Below are positions 1 through 8,021 of a stretch of 64,000 nt of DNA, one piece after another. The notes beneath the pieces were generated by a model. It saw nothing but the letters and a program-made list of their open reading frames with translations, searched no databases and was not told where the DNA came from. Made by a program: the position numbers and the translations under genes. Source of the stretch: Algoriphagus iocasae (GTDB taxonomy: Bacteria > Bacteroidota > Bacteroidia > Cytophagales > Cyclobacteriaceae); NCBI RefSeq assembly GCF_014206875.1, contig NZ_JACIJO010000002.1, positions 248,001-312,000 of the forward strand, in the 5' to 3' direction. Position 1 is the stretch's first letter. Every line of letters begins with the position of its first letter.

Positions 1-1510
1 GCTTTGAACCCAAATTGATTTTTTCCAATCCGTTAGAAGTTTCGACCTCTACAGGCATGATGAAATCAATTCCTTTAAGACTTACTACATATCCTGCTTT
101 GCCTTTCTTACTCACCTTTACTTCAGGAAGATCTGTCGTTTTCAGATAATAATTCAAATAGCCGCTTTGGTCTTGACCGGTATAAGACTGAACAAACTCA
201 ATAAAATCATTGGTGGTAACTTGATTTTGGTAAGTAAATCGATCATCCATGATAAAGGCCTTCAACATAGGAAAGAAAACCTCATCTCCAAGTATTCCCC
301 GGAGACCATGAATGACCGCAGCTCCCTTGCTGTAAATTTCGCCATGATATGCCTCTTCTTCTGTGCTATTCGGTGGAGATACAACTGGCTTTTCATTGGG
401 AATGGTCCTTAAAACCGACGCAGCTTGGGTGAAATAAGCTTCGGAACCACCATGTGCTTCATAAAATAGCCAGTCTGCAAAAGCAGTAAAACCTTCATGA
501 ATCCACATATCTGCCCAGTCTCCTACCGACATTTTATTTCCAAACCACTCGTGCCCAAGTTCATGATGCAATAGCCAGTCATATTGAACCTGACCCATTG
601 GAACAAACTGAAAATTATTCCCATAGGCATTGATGGTCTGATGCTCCATGCCGAGATATGGGGTTTCTACAACTGCAATTTTATCCTTTGGAAAAGGGAA
701 TGGCCCCAAATACTTCTCTTGTGTTTCAGTGCTTACTTTAAGGACTTCAAGAAGCGCCAAAGCCTTCGCTTGGTCTTCCTGAAGTACATAAACATGCATT
801 GGGATAATTTCTCCTGAGATGGACTCGAAATCCATTTTAGCTTCATGAAATACTCCCAAAGTAAAATTCACATCGTAATTATTGATCGAATAGTCTGTTG
901 CCCAATGATAAGTCACCTGATCTTCGGTTTCCTTTTTCTCAATCAGTCTACCGTTTGAGGCTACGAAATAGGGCTTATCAACAGTGAAGAATAAATCCAC
1001 TCCATTTTTTGGTTCACTCGACGGATGGTCCAAAGCCGGCATAAAAATCTTTGCTCCCTCTCCTTGTGAAGAAAGCCCCATCCAATGATTATCAAAGCGA
1101 TCCAATTCCCAGGTAAATCCCCCAGTCCAAGGTGGGTTTTGAGCAATTGGAGTTTTTCCACCGTAATAAACTTCTACCTGATCACAAGTACAGTCGATCG
1201 GAATAATATCCAAAATATCATCATGATGCGTGAATTCAACCTCTTCTCCATTCATCAAGACTTTATCGACCTTGTACTCATCTATTAGATTCAGACGCAA
1301 TGTATCCAACTTTTCAGAGGATTGAAATTGAATGGTATTTTTCCCCTGAATGGATTTTGACTCTGGGAGAATCTCCAATTCCAACTGGTAATGAAGCACA
1401 CTGAATTTCTCTTGTAAAGGATCCATAGGACCTCCCCAGTCCCAATTTTGTGCAAATCCTGACGCAAATGGGATGATAAAAAACAGGCAAAAAAAGAGGT
1501 GCTTTTTCAT
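1..1510 (-). CDS. M1 family metallopeptidase, partial (3' end outside window)
   Basis: Secreted zinc aminopeptidase of the M1 (gluzincin) family. It starts with a signal peptide (MKKHLFFCLFFIIPFASGFAQ). An N-terminal beta domain follows, then the catalytic domain with an exopeptidase motif GMEHQ and the zinc site HELGH at residues 316-320, with the third ligand Glu339 in WIHEGF. The family motif is usually GAMEN; GMEH variants are common in Bacteroidota homologues. The start at 1510 is chosen because it begins the signal peptide directly. The gene runs off the left edge after about 503 codons, so the C-terminal part is not seen. A promoter was not identified. The terminator of the preceding gene sits just upstream, so it is probably transcribed on its own. 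Confidence 0.9.
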   Translation of the reverse strand, partial: MKKHLFFCLFFIIPFASGFAQNWDWGGPMDPLQEKFSVLHYQLELEILPESKSIQGKNTIQFQSSEKLDTLRLNLIDEYKVDKVLMNGEEVEFTHHDDILDIIPIDCTCDQVEVYYGGKTPIAQNPPWTGGFTWELDRFDNHWMGLSSQGEGAKIFMPALDHPSSEPKNGVDLFFTVDKPYFVASNGRLIEKKETEDQVTYHWATDYSINNYDVNFTLGVFHEAKMDFESISGEIIPMHVYVLQEDQAKALALLEVLKVSTETQEKYLGPFPFPKDKIAVVETPYLGMEHQTINAYGNNFQFVPMGQVQYDWLLHHELGHEWFGNKMSVGDWADMWIHEGFTAFADWLFYEAHGGSEAYFTQAASVLRTIPNEKPVVSPPNSTEEEAYHGEIYSKGAAVIHGLRGILGDEVFFPMLKAFIMDDRFTYQNQVTTNDFIEFVQSYTGQDQSGYLNYYLKTTDLPEVKVSKKGKAGYVVSLKGIDFIMPVEVETSNGLEKINLGSK

Positions 1511-1534
1511 GTTCCAAATTTACAGGTAGAAATT

Positions 1535-1567
1535 AAAAAAAGGCCGTTTTTCTAAAATTACGGCCTT
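1535..1567 (-). terminator. Rho-independent terminator of the HdeD-like gene
   Basis: On the minus strand an 8-bp stem AAGGCCGT/ACGGCCTT (1567-1560 and 1547-1540) is followed by a run of T. It lies between the HdeD-like gene and the M1 peptidase start. Confidence 0.8.
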
Positions 1568-1574
1568 CCTAATA

Positions 1575-2171
1575 TCATGATTGATTTTCGAGTTTGTCTT
1601 TGATCTTGCCAGGCAAATCATGTAGTTTTTTCAGTTTCAAAGAAAACAGCACTGCAACCACTCCAAGAAGTATAAAAATCAGCGCTGTGATGGTGACCAA
1701 AGTCATTCCGATTATTCCAGGATTCCAGATCAAAATAAAAGAAAGGATCACACCCCCGATTCCCAACCAAAGAAGAGATTGATATTCATCTCCATGGTCT
1801 TTTAAACTCAAAGCAAAACTGATCCCAACAATGGATTTGAACAAAACTCCAAATCCTACATAAAGCGGTAATGTAACCATCGACAAAGCAGGATTTGTCA
1901 AAAGTAAAACACCAACCATCGTACTTACCAGTCCAGAAGCGAGAAACCAACCCCAATGATCAAGCTGTTTTCTATTGCCATAAGCAAAAGTCAATTCGCT
2001 GAGTCCAGAAGCTAGAAATGATAAACTAAATAAGGTCGCCAAGACCAAATAGGAAGCCAATGGCGTGCTAAATACATAAATGCCCAATAGAATAAACAAC
2101 ACACCGATGATCGTCAGCAAATACCAATAAGAGAGGGCTTTTTGAATGGTTTTGAAAGGTTTATTTGTCAT
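1575..2171 (-). CDS. HdeD-like (DUF308) membrane protein
   Basis: Polytopic inner-membrane protein of 198 residues with about six hydrophobic segments spaced evenly, a length and pattern typical of the HdeD/DUF308 family. HdeD in Escherichia coli is linked to acid resistance at high cell density; the molecular role is unknown and should not be assumed here. A charged C-terminal tail (KLKKLHDLPGKIKDKLENQ) is probably cytoplasmic. It ends in its own terminator. Assigned from hydrophobicity and repeated-hairpin pattern, without a database search. Confidence 0.75.
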   Translation of the reverse strand: MTNKPFKTIQKALSYWYLLTIIGVLFILLGIYVFSTPLASYLVLATLFSLSFLASGLSELTFAYGNRKQLDHWGWFLASGLVSTMVGVLLLTNPALSMVTLPLYVGFGVLFKSIVGISFALSLKDHGDEYQSLLWLGIGGVILSFILIWNPGIIGMTLVTITALIFILLGVVAVLFSLKLKKLHDLPGKIKDKLENQS

Positions 2172-2230
2172 AAGACTGTGATTAATAGTGAAAAATATAG
2201 TTACAAATTCATTCCAGAACTTGAATTAAG

Positions 2231-2725
2231 TTAACCTTTATCCAGACGAAAAAGAATTTCCAACAAAGGAAATCCAAAATTCATGGTAGTCTCTTCAGAT
2301 ACTTTTACAAAGCCATGTTTTTCATATAATGAAACTGCTGCATCCAAACCTGAAGTAGTATATAAGTAAGCCGAATCGTATTTTTTCTCCCTGAAAAAGG
2401 ACATCCATTCTTCCATCAACCTTTTCCCAATACCAGTTCCTCTACAGGATTTATCCAAAATAAAATATCGGAGTTGGGCCTGATTTTTCTCACGATGGAA
2501 CAGCAAAATAAAACCTACTAACTGACTACCTTTCTCCACCACCCAAACCTGATCTTTATCAGGATCATAGTTTTGATTAAAAATCTGGAGCCCTCTTCTT
2601 ACTTCCGTTTCAAATGACTCAGGAAAACCATGCTCCTCACCATAAACTTTGCCATGTAGCAAAGCCACTAGTTCAAGATCACTTGGCAGAAATGTATTCC
2701 TGATGGTTATAGAATCGTTTCCCAT
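2231..2725 (-). CDS. GNAT family N-acetyltransferase
   Basis: Predicted acetyl-CoA-dependent N-acetyltransferase of 164 residues, a single GNAT domain. The acetyl-CoA pyrophosphate-binding motif A is seen as RGTGIGKRLMEEW, followed by a segment (YLYTTSGLDAAVSLYEKHGF) resembling motif B, where the Tyr before EKxGF is typical. The substrate cannot be told from sequence. The gene lies between two terminator-bearing neighbours, so it is probably monocistronic. Confidence 0.85.
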   Translation of the reverse strand: MGNDSITIRNTFLPSDLELVALLHGKVYGEEHGFPESFETEVRRGLQIFNQNYDPDKDQVWVVEKGSQLVGFILLFHREKNQAQLRYFILDKSCRGTGIGKRLMEEWMSFFREKKYDSAYLYTTSGLDAAVSLYEKHGFVKVSEETTMNFGFPLLEILFRLDKG

Positions 2726-2737
2726 TTTTTTTGAAAT

Positions 2738-2765
2738 AAAAAAACCGCCTTGATGAAGGCGGTTT
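2738..2765 (-). terminator. Rho-independent terminator of the UPF0158 gene
   Basis: Perfect 10-bp stem AAACCGCCTT/AAGGCGGTTT with a 4-base loop, followed on the minus strand by a T run. Confidence 0.85.
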
Positions 2766-2769
2766 ACAT

Positions 2770-3207
2770 TTATTCTTCTGAGTAATTGAAGCTATCTACC
2801 TGCTCTTTTACCCAATCTTGATATTTCGATTGACGATATTCTGTCCATTCATTTTTATACTTTGAATCATCAATCAAAAACTTAAAACCAGTTGCAGCCT
2901 TAGGCTTGCTAAGCGCATTGACTAAGTCCTCTGCCAGATTTTTTTCTTTGACTTTCCGATCAATAAAATCCTGCATCATCTGATGCTCTTGTGCTGGCTC
3001 CATTTTGGTGAATTCAGCAAAATTCTCAGGATTATCTTCTATTTCGTCTAGTATATCCTCCTCTTCTTCAGTAAGGTCATAGTTGAAATAATCTTCGTCA
3101 TCAGGCATGTGATGAATCTTCTTTTTATCGATTTGATAGAAACACACATTGCCCTTCAGCAATTGGGTAGAAATCAATCCTACCTCTTTTTCAGTAAGCG
3201 AAAACAT
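2770..3207 (-). CDS. UPF0158 family protein
   Basis: Cytoplasmic acidic protein of 145 residues without signal or membrane segments. The opening, a helix then a cluster of acidic residues (DLTEEEEDILDEIEDNPENF) and a C-terminal aromatic/charged helix region (WTEYRQSKYQDWVKEQ), matches the uncharacterised UPF0158 family, often found as short standalone proteins. No function is known. Terminator follows immediately. Confidence 0.6.
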   Translation of the reverse strand: MFSLTEKEVGLISTQLLKGNVCFYQIDKKKIHHMPDDEDYFNYDLTEEEEDILDEIEDNPENFAEFTKMEPAQEHQMMQDFIDRKVKEKNLAEDLVNALSKPKAATGFKFLIDDSKYKNEWTEYRQSKYQDWVKEQVDSFNYSEE

Positions 3208-3299
3208 GAATGAGTTACAAAATTTTTCGAAAAATAGTGAATGTCAAATTTGCATCAAATTGTTTTTAACTGCTGAATTGAAATTCCCTAATTTATTTC

Positions 3300-3968
3300 T
3301 CAAATATTTTCAAAAATCTGACTTAAAACCTCAGAATCAATAATATGACCACCTTTAAAACTTATTTTTTTGACTTCTTTTCCAAGTGCTTTTTCTAGTT
3401 CACCCTGCTTTTTGAGTATTTCTGAGTTTACAAATTCATCCTGATCTCCCAAGACACTGATAAATTCCGTCTTCTCAAATTTTTCATTGCTCACTTTCAA
3501 ATCCAAATCACGGGCAAAGCCCCCTGCCCAAAGGATAAATTTATTGACGTTCCCATTCCATCGGCTTGCCCAACGGGTGGCGGTGGCAACTCCTTGCGAA
3601 AAACCAAATACATTTACCGCTGGAGGATTTTCAAATTTTTCGAGAAGCTCGTTCACAAGCTGATCTAGATACCGGTGGTTATTTTCAATGGCAAGCTCCC
3701 GCTCATGGCTTGTCATCCAATTAGCCCCAACTCTCCCTTTATAATCCTTTAGATAAGAATAATTCGTAGCCTCAGGAGCTACAAACAAGCGATCCTCACT
3801 TTCAAAAGGCATAAATTTCCTTATAAAAAATTCGGCCAACTGTCCATATCCATGAAAAACGACCCATACTTCACTTTCGTCGAACGTTGGTTCGTGTGAA
3901 AGACAATACTCAGCTTGGTAAGTGACTTTGATTTTCTTTTTCAAAAAATTACCCATTGAGATCCTCAA
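3300..3968 (-). CDS. alpha/beta hydrolase, carboxylesterase-like
   Basis: Predicted serine esterase/phospholipase-type alpha/beta hydrolase of 222 residues. The nucleophile elbow is GFSQG with Ser124, an Asp candidate is Asp175 or Asp177 in GDQDEF, and the His is His208 in GGHII, in the order expected for the fold. An oxyanion-hole-like HGYGQ lies at 39-43. There is no signal peptide, so it is cytoplasmic. The 5' end overlaps the end of the cytidine deaminase gene; translation may start at Met1 (3968) or at Met5 (3956), both inside the deaminase frame, which indicates translational coupling. Substrate unknown. Confidence 0.8.
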   Translation of the reverse strand: MRISMGNFLKKKIKVTYQAEYCLSHEPTFDESEVWVVFHGYGQLAEFFIRKFMPFESEDRLFVAPEATNYSYLKDYKGRVGANWMTSHERELAIENNHRYLDQLVNELLEKFENPPAVNVFGFSQGVATATRWASRWNGNVNKFILWAGGFARDLDLKVSNEKFEKTEFISVLGDQDEFVNSEILKKQGELEKALGKEVKKISFKGGHIIDSEVLSQIFENI

Positions 3969-4431
3969 ATTTAAATGGCAACAAAGCCTGAATTCCCGGA
4001 ACCTTTATCACATTTCCATTAGGTAATAAAATCAGAAGCTCAATGGCTTGACCAAAGCGCATCTCAGTCTCGCTAATCGTCTGTCTGCAAAGTCCACAAG
4101 GTGAAACTGTGGCCCATTTTTCTTGACCTATTTTTTTTGCTACTATGGCCATTTGCAAGACAGGATCATTTGGGTGATTGGCTCCTGCAAAACCCAATAG
4201 TAATCGCTCAGCACAAACACCAACCGGGAAACTTACATTCTCCTGGTTGCTGGACTTTAAAACGATTCCTGACTTCATCAAAATCGAAGCTCCAACCTGA
4301 AAATTCGAATAAGGAGCATAGGCATCTTGGCTGATTTTCTTTGCCTCAACCACCAATTCCCTTTCAGAAATGGATAATTCCTCCCAACTCAGCTCTTCCA
4401 GCTCTGCAGATATTGTGATTTTTTTCGCCAT
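3949..4431 (-). CDS. cdd: cytidine deaminase
   Basis: Zinc-dependent deaminase converting cytidine or deoxycytidine to uridine in pyrimidine salvage. The zinc site is complete: Cys73 in the CAE motif with catalytic Glu75, and Cys112 and Cys115 in PCGLC. YSNFQVGAS (41-49) is the substrate-binding segment. The length of 160 residues is that of the homotetrameric class, slightly long. First gene of a two-gene unit with the esterase, which overlaps it by 8-20 bases. Confidence 0.92.
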   Translation of the reverse strand: MAKKITISAELEELSWEELSISERELVVEAKKISQDAYAPYSNFQVGASILMKSGIVLKSSNQENVSFPVGVCAERLLLGFAGANHPNDPVLQMAIVAKKIGQEKWATVSPCGLCRQTISETEMRFGQAIELLILLPNGNVIKVPGIQALLPFKFEDLNG

Positions 4432-4531
4432 GTTTTTGTCTTGGAATTTTCCTAACGGACAAAGTAGTGAATAGTTCTTATTTTAGTTACCAATCCTTTT
4501 CTAGAATGAATTTAATAGCCAATTTACAATC

Positions 4532-5875
4532 ATGACGGCAATAAGTACCCAAACCATTTTAATTCTAGGAGCCGGGAAATCCTCATCCTATCTCATCGAT
4601 TATTTAGCTGATACTTGTGAAAACAATAACAGAGAGCTCATTCTTGCAGATTTAAACTTAGAGCTTGCCAAATCAAAACTCAAAGGCAAGCCATGCACCA
4701 AAGCTCAGTCTCTGGATATAGATAATGAAAAAGATCGTTTAGCATTGATAGAAAAAGCTGATTTAGTGATTTCTATGCTTCCTGCATTCATGCACCCCAT
4801 CGTCGCAAAAGATTGTTTAAAACTTGGAAAACACTTTTTCTCGGCCTCTTATGAATCAGAGGAACTTCGAGAGTTAAAACCTGAAATCGAAGCCAAAAGC
4901 TTATTTTTTCTCAACGAATGCGGACTTGACCCCGGGATCGATCACATGTCAGCAATGAAAATCATTCACGAGGCCAAGTCAAAAGGAGATGAAATTCTAT
5001 CATTTAAATCTTATTGCGGAGGGCTTTTGGCACCGATAAGCGAGGACAATCCATGGAAGTATAAATTCACCTGGAACCCAAGAAATGTTGTTTTGGCGGG
5101 AAAAGGAACTTCACAATACATCGAAAAAGGCGATCTGAAATACGTTCCTTACCATCAGGTTTTTAAGAGAACGGAAACCATCCATTTTGATCGGTTGGGT
5201 GATTTTGACGGCTATCCAAATCGGGATTCCTTAAGCTATCGAAAAGTATATGGTCTGGAAAACATTCAAACCATGCTTCGTGGCACACTCAGACGTGCTG
5301 GCTATTGCAAAGCTTGGGATGTTTTCGTTCAGTTGGGGTTGACCGATGATTCGTTTAGAATGAATTTGCCCTCAGGAAGTACTTTGAAGCAATTTTTAAA
5401 TTCATTCCTACCATACCATGAGTCACTTTCAGTAGAAGAAAAACTTGCCGAGGCCATTCCAGATATGGATTTCCCGACCTTTGAAAAGATTCAATGGCTA
5501 GGATTTTTTGGTAATAGAAAGCTTCCGAAAACAACTGGAAGTCCAGCTGAAATTCTACAATCAATTTTAGAGGAAGACTGGAAACTTTATCCTGAGGATA
5601 AAGATATGATCGTGATGCAGCACTTGTTTGAAGTTCAAACAAAAGATGGAATTAAGAAAATTAATTCCAGCCTGGTGGCTTTTGGTGAAGATGCAACTTA
5701 TACAGCCATGGCAAAAACCGTTGGCCTACCATTAGCTATATCCGTAGATCTTTTTTTAGAAGGTAAGATTAAATTGACTGGTTTACACGTCCCGGTTATC
5801 CCGGAAATCTACGAGCCTATCTTAGAAAAACTGGAAGAATTCGGAATTCGATTTATTGAAAAAGCCCAACTTTAA
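4532..5875 (+). CDS. saccharopine dehydrogenase family protein (saccharopine reductase-like)
   Basis: NAD(P)-dependent enzyme of 447 residues. The dinucleotide-binding motif ILGAGKSSSYL lies at 10-20 and a signature GLDPGIDHMSAM at about 129-140 is characteristic of saccharopine dehydrogenase (glutamate-forming) proteins such as yeast Lys9. This family takes part in lysine breakdown or, in fungi, lysine synthesis; in Bacteroidota a catabolic role is likely but not proved here. No second lysine-catabolism gene lies alongside. It converges with the DUF4249 operon, with only 11 bases between the two stop codons. Confidence 0.85.
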   Translation: MTAISTQTILILGAGKSSSYLIDYLADTCENNNRELILADLNLELAKSKLKGKPCTKAQSLDIDNEKDRLALIEKADLVISMLPAFMHPIVAKDCLKLGKHFFSASYESEELRELKPEIEAKSLFFLNECGLDPGIDHMSAMKIIHEAKSKGDEILSFKSYCGGLLAPISEDNPWKYKFTWNPRNVVLAGKGTSQYIEKGDLKYVPYHQVFKRTETIHFDRLGDFDGYPNRDSLSYRKVYGLENIQTMLRGTLRRAGYCKAWDVFVQLGLTDDSFRMNLPSGSTLKQFLNSFLPYHESLSVEEKLAEAIPDMDFPTFEKIQWLGFFGNRKLPKTTGSPAEILQSILEEDWKLYPEDKDMIVMQHLFEVQTKDGIKKINSSLVAFGEDATYTAMAKTVGLPLAISVDLFLEGKIKLTGLHVPVIPEIYEPILEKLEEFGIRFIEKAQL

Positions 5876-5887
5876 TTGAGCTTTTTT
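5859..5887. terminator. Possible bidirectional terminator between converging genes
   Basis: A 7-bp inverted repeat AAAAAGC/GCTTTTT flanking 15 bases covers the end of the saccharopine-dehydrogenase-like gene and reaches the end of the DUF4249 gene. A/T runs flank both sides. The stem is weak. Confidence 0.4.
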
Positions 5888-6948
5888 TAAGGATTCCAGT
5901 CCGCAGGAGGGTCGAGTTGAGAGTTTTCTACTACTCGACAATCATCCGGAATGATCGCTCTCGGCTGTTTATAATCCAATTCTGATTCATTGATATAAAT
6001 TCTTCTAGAGGTTTCGCCTGCGGCCATAAAAAACCCTAAAACCACTTCATCAGGGTTATCCAAACTGATCATATTGCCACGAATATTTGCTGGTGGTGGA
6101 TCAAATACTGAGCCGCTCAACTCAGCCTGCTGCTTGACTAATCTTAGGAAACGATAGGCCTCCTGCGAAATACTATATTGCTCCAGGTCAACCCTGAACG
6201 TATTCAAAAACCGCAAACCATCATCTAAAATAACAGCTACAGGAAGACGAGTAGTCAGCCCATTAAAATTATCATCTTGAGCGATAAATATAGACGAGTT
6301 ACTTGTTTGTTCAGATTTAAAACAAACCTCACAGCAGTCTTTAGGAGCTGGAGCCCTGCTAGGAGGTGGTTCATGATATAAATCGGGCCTGGTTTCTAAG
6401 ACATATACAGACTCTCCTTTTCTCCAATAATAAAAATTATTCTCATCAGCAGGATCTTGAAAAGCTGCAACAAGCTGAATTGCAGAATCATCATTTAATT
6501 CACCTTGAACAGGAACTCTTTCTACTCTAAATCCCAATTCCTGAATCTCAGGAACTGCTGTTAGTTTTTCTGGGAGGGAAGTATACACCTTTCCATCAAG
6601 AAGCTGAATCTGTAAAGTATAACTTCTCCCTACCTCTCCCGAAAAAGCCGCAGAGGTCAAGTAACTCCCACGATTTTCATTGTCCTCATTTAAGAAGGTT
6701 ACCCCTCCTAAATCGTCCCGGATAATAACTGTGGCTCCGGCGACAGGTCGGATTAATCCTTCAAATACACTTCCATAGGTATCACTTCTCGACAGTTTGA
6801 TGATGTGTGGCCCTGAACCATTGGTAACCATGCCTTCGATAGTCAGCAATTGAGGTCCATCTTCAATGGAAACATCATATGGTTCAATGCAGCCAAATAA
6901 AACAATTACGGCTAGGTATAAATACTTTTTCAATAATTCTAAGTTCAA
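5887..6948 (-). CDS. DUF4249 lipoprotein, second tandem copy
   Basis: Predicted outer-membrane or periplasmic lipoprotein of 353 residues with a lipobox ending at Cys20 (LFGC). It belongs to DUF4249, a Bacteroidota family of unknown function usually encoded next to TonB-dependent receptors. Four further Cys are present: Cys205, Cys206 and Cys209 in PKDCCEVC, and Cys337 in PDDCR, which could form disulfides or bind metal (inference). It is closely similar to the preceding copy, with shared blocks RSDTYGSVFEGLIRP and DPPPANIRGNMISLD. Last gene of a four-gene operon, 4 bases after the first copy. Confidence 0.85.
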   Translation of the reverse strand: MNLELLKKYLYLAVIVLFGCIEPYDVSIEDGPQLLTIEGMVTNGSGPHIIKLSRSDTYGSVFEGLIRPVAGATVIIRDDLGGVTFLNEDNENRGSYLTSAAFSGEVGRSYTLQIQLLDGKVYTSLPEKLTAVPEIQELGFRVERVPVQGELNDDSAIQLVAAFQDPADENNFYYWRKGESVYVLETRPDLYHEPPPSRAPAPKDCCEVCFKSEQTSNSSIFIAQDDNFNGLTTRLPVAVILDDGLRFLNTFRVDLEQYSISQEAYRFLRLVKQQAELSGSVFDPPPANIRGNMISLDNPDEVVLGFFMAAGETSRRIYINESELDYKQPRAIIPDDCRVVENSQLDPPADWNP

Positions 6949-6952
6949 AATA

Positions 6953-8017
6953 TCAAGGATTCCAGTCCAATGGAGGCTCTAATTGCGCCCCTTCCACTTC
7001 TCTACAATCATCAGGGATTATCACTTCTGGCTGTCTATAATCCAATTGATTTCCATCAATGTACACTCGTTTGCTTATTTCGCCTGCGGCAATGAAATAG
7101 CCCAAAACCACTTCCTCAGGATCATCCAAACTGATCATATTTCCCCTAATATTTGCAGGTGGAGGATCGAAAACTGATCCGGATATTTCAGTTTGCTGCT
7201 TCACCAATCTAAGGAATCGATATGCCTCCTGAGAAACACTGAATTGTTTTAAATCTGTCCGATAGGTATCGACAAATCTGTTTCCATCATCCTCTATAAA
7301 CCCTGCAGCAGCAGATGTACTCAGTCCATTGAAGTTATCATCTTGTGCCAGGTATATTCCTTCATTTCCCAGTTGCTCAGTTTTGTAACAAGTAATGCAA
7401 CAATCCTTTGGCTGCGGATCTCTACTTGTGTTTGTATCTGAAGGTCTAGGAGTATATAAATCAGGTCTGGTTTTAAGCACAAATGTAGATTCTCCTGTTT
7501 TCCAGAAATAAAAATTATTCTGGTCAGAGGGATCATCGAATTCTGCGATCAGCTGAACTCCGGACCTTTCCAAGGTCTCACCTTCTACAGCGATTTTAAT
7601 TACCTTAAGGTCAATATCCTTGATTTCAGGAACTGACTCTACTCGCTCAGGTAATGAGGTATACACCTTCCCGTCAATTGTTTGTATTTGGAGAGTGTAG
7701 GTCCGCCCAACTGTAGCCGAGAAATCTGCGGGCGTAGCATAAATTCCACGATCTTCAACATTTTCGGAAAGGAAAGTTACCTGTCCCAAATCATCTCTTA
7801 TGATTACAGTGGCATTGCCAACCGGTCTAATCAATCCTTCAAAAACACTCCCATAGGTATCACTCCTGGTCAATTTGATCAAATGAGGTCCTGGTCCAGA
7901 GGTAATCATTCCATCTACTGTTAGCAATTGAGCGCCTTCCTCCACAGTCACAGAGTAAGGCTCAATACAGGAAGCCAGCGGCAGAATTATCAATAGATAA
8001 AGAAATTTGCGAAGCAT
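6953..8017 (-). CDS. DUF4249 lipoprotein, first tandem copy
   Basis: Predicted lipoprotein of 354 residues, paralogue of the gene that follows. The start at 8017 gives a clean lipoprotein signal (MLRKFLYLLIILPLASC, Cys17); an upstream in-frame start at 8074 would add 19 residues inside the receptor gene and is less likely. The Cys pattern is conserved with its neighbour: Cys206, Cys207 and Cys210 in PKDCCITC and a Cys in PDDCR near the C-terminus. The gene starts 4 bases after the TonB-dependent receptor stop, so it is translated as part of the same message. Role probably accessory to the receptor, by analogy with surface lipoprotein/receptor pairs such as SusD/SusC, but DUF4249 is not homologous to SusD as far as I can see. 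Confidence 0.85.
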   Translation of the reverse strand: MLRKFLYLLIILPLASCIEPYSVTVEEGAQLLTVDGMITSGPGPHLIKLTRSDTYGSVFEGLIRPVGNATVIIRDDLGQVTFLSENVEDRGIYATPADFSATVGRTYTLQIQTIDGKVYTSLPERVESVPEIKDIDLKVIKIAVEGETLERSGVQLIAEFDDPSDQNNFYFWKTGESTFVLKTRPDLYTPRPSDTNTSRDPQPKDCCITCYKTEQLGNEGIYLAQDDNFNGLSTSAAAGFIEDDGNRFVDTYRTDLKQFSVSQEAYRFLRLVKQQTEISGSVFDPPPANIRGNMISLDDPEEVVLGYFIAAGEISKRVYIDGNQLDYRQPEVIIPDDCREVEGAQLEPPLDWNP

Positions 8018-8021
8018 CTGA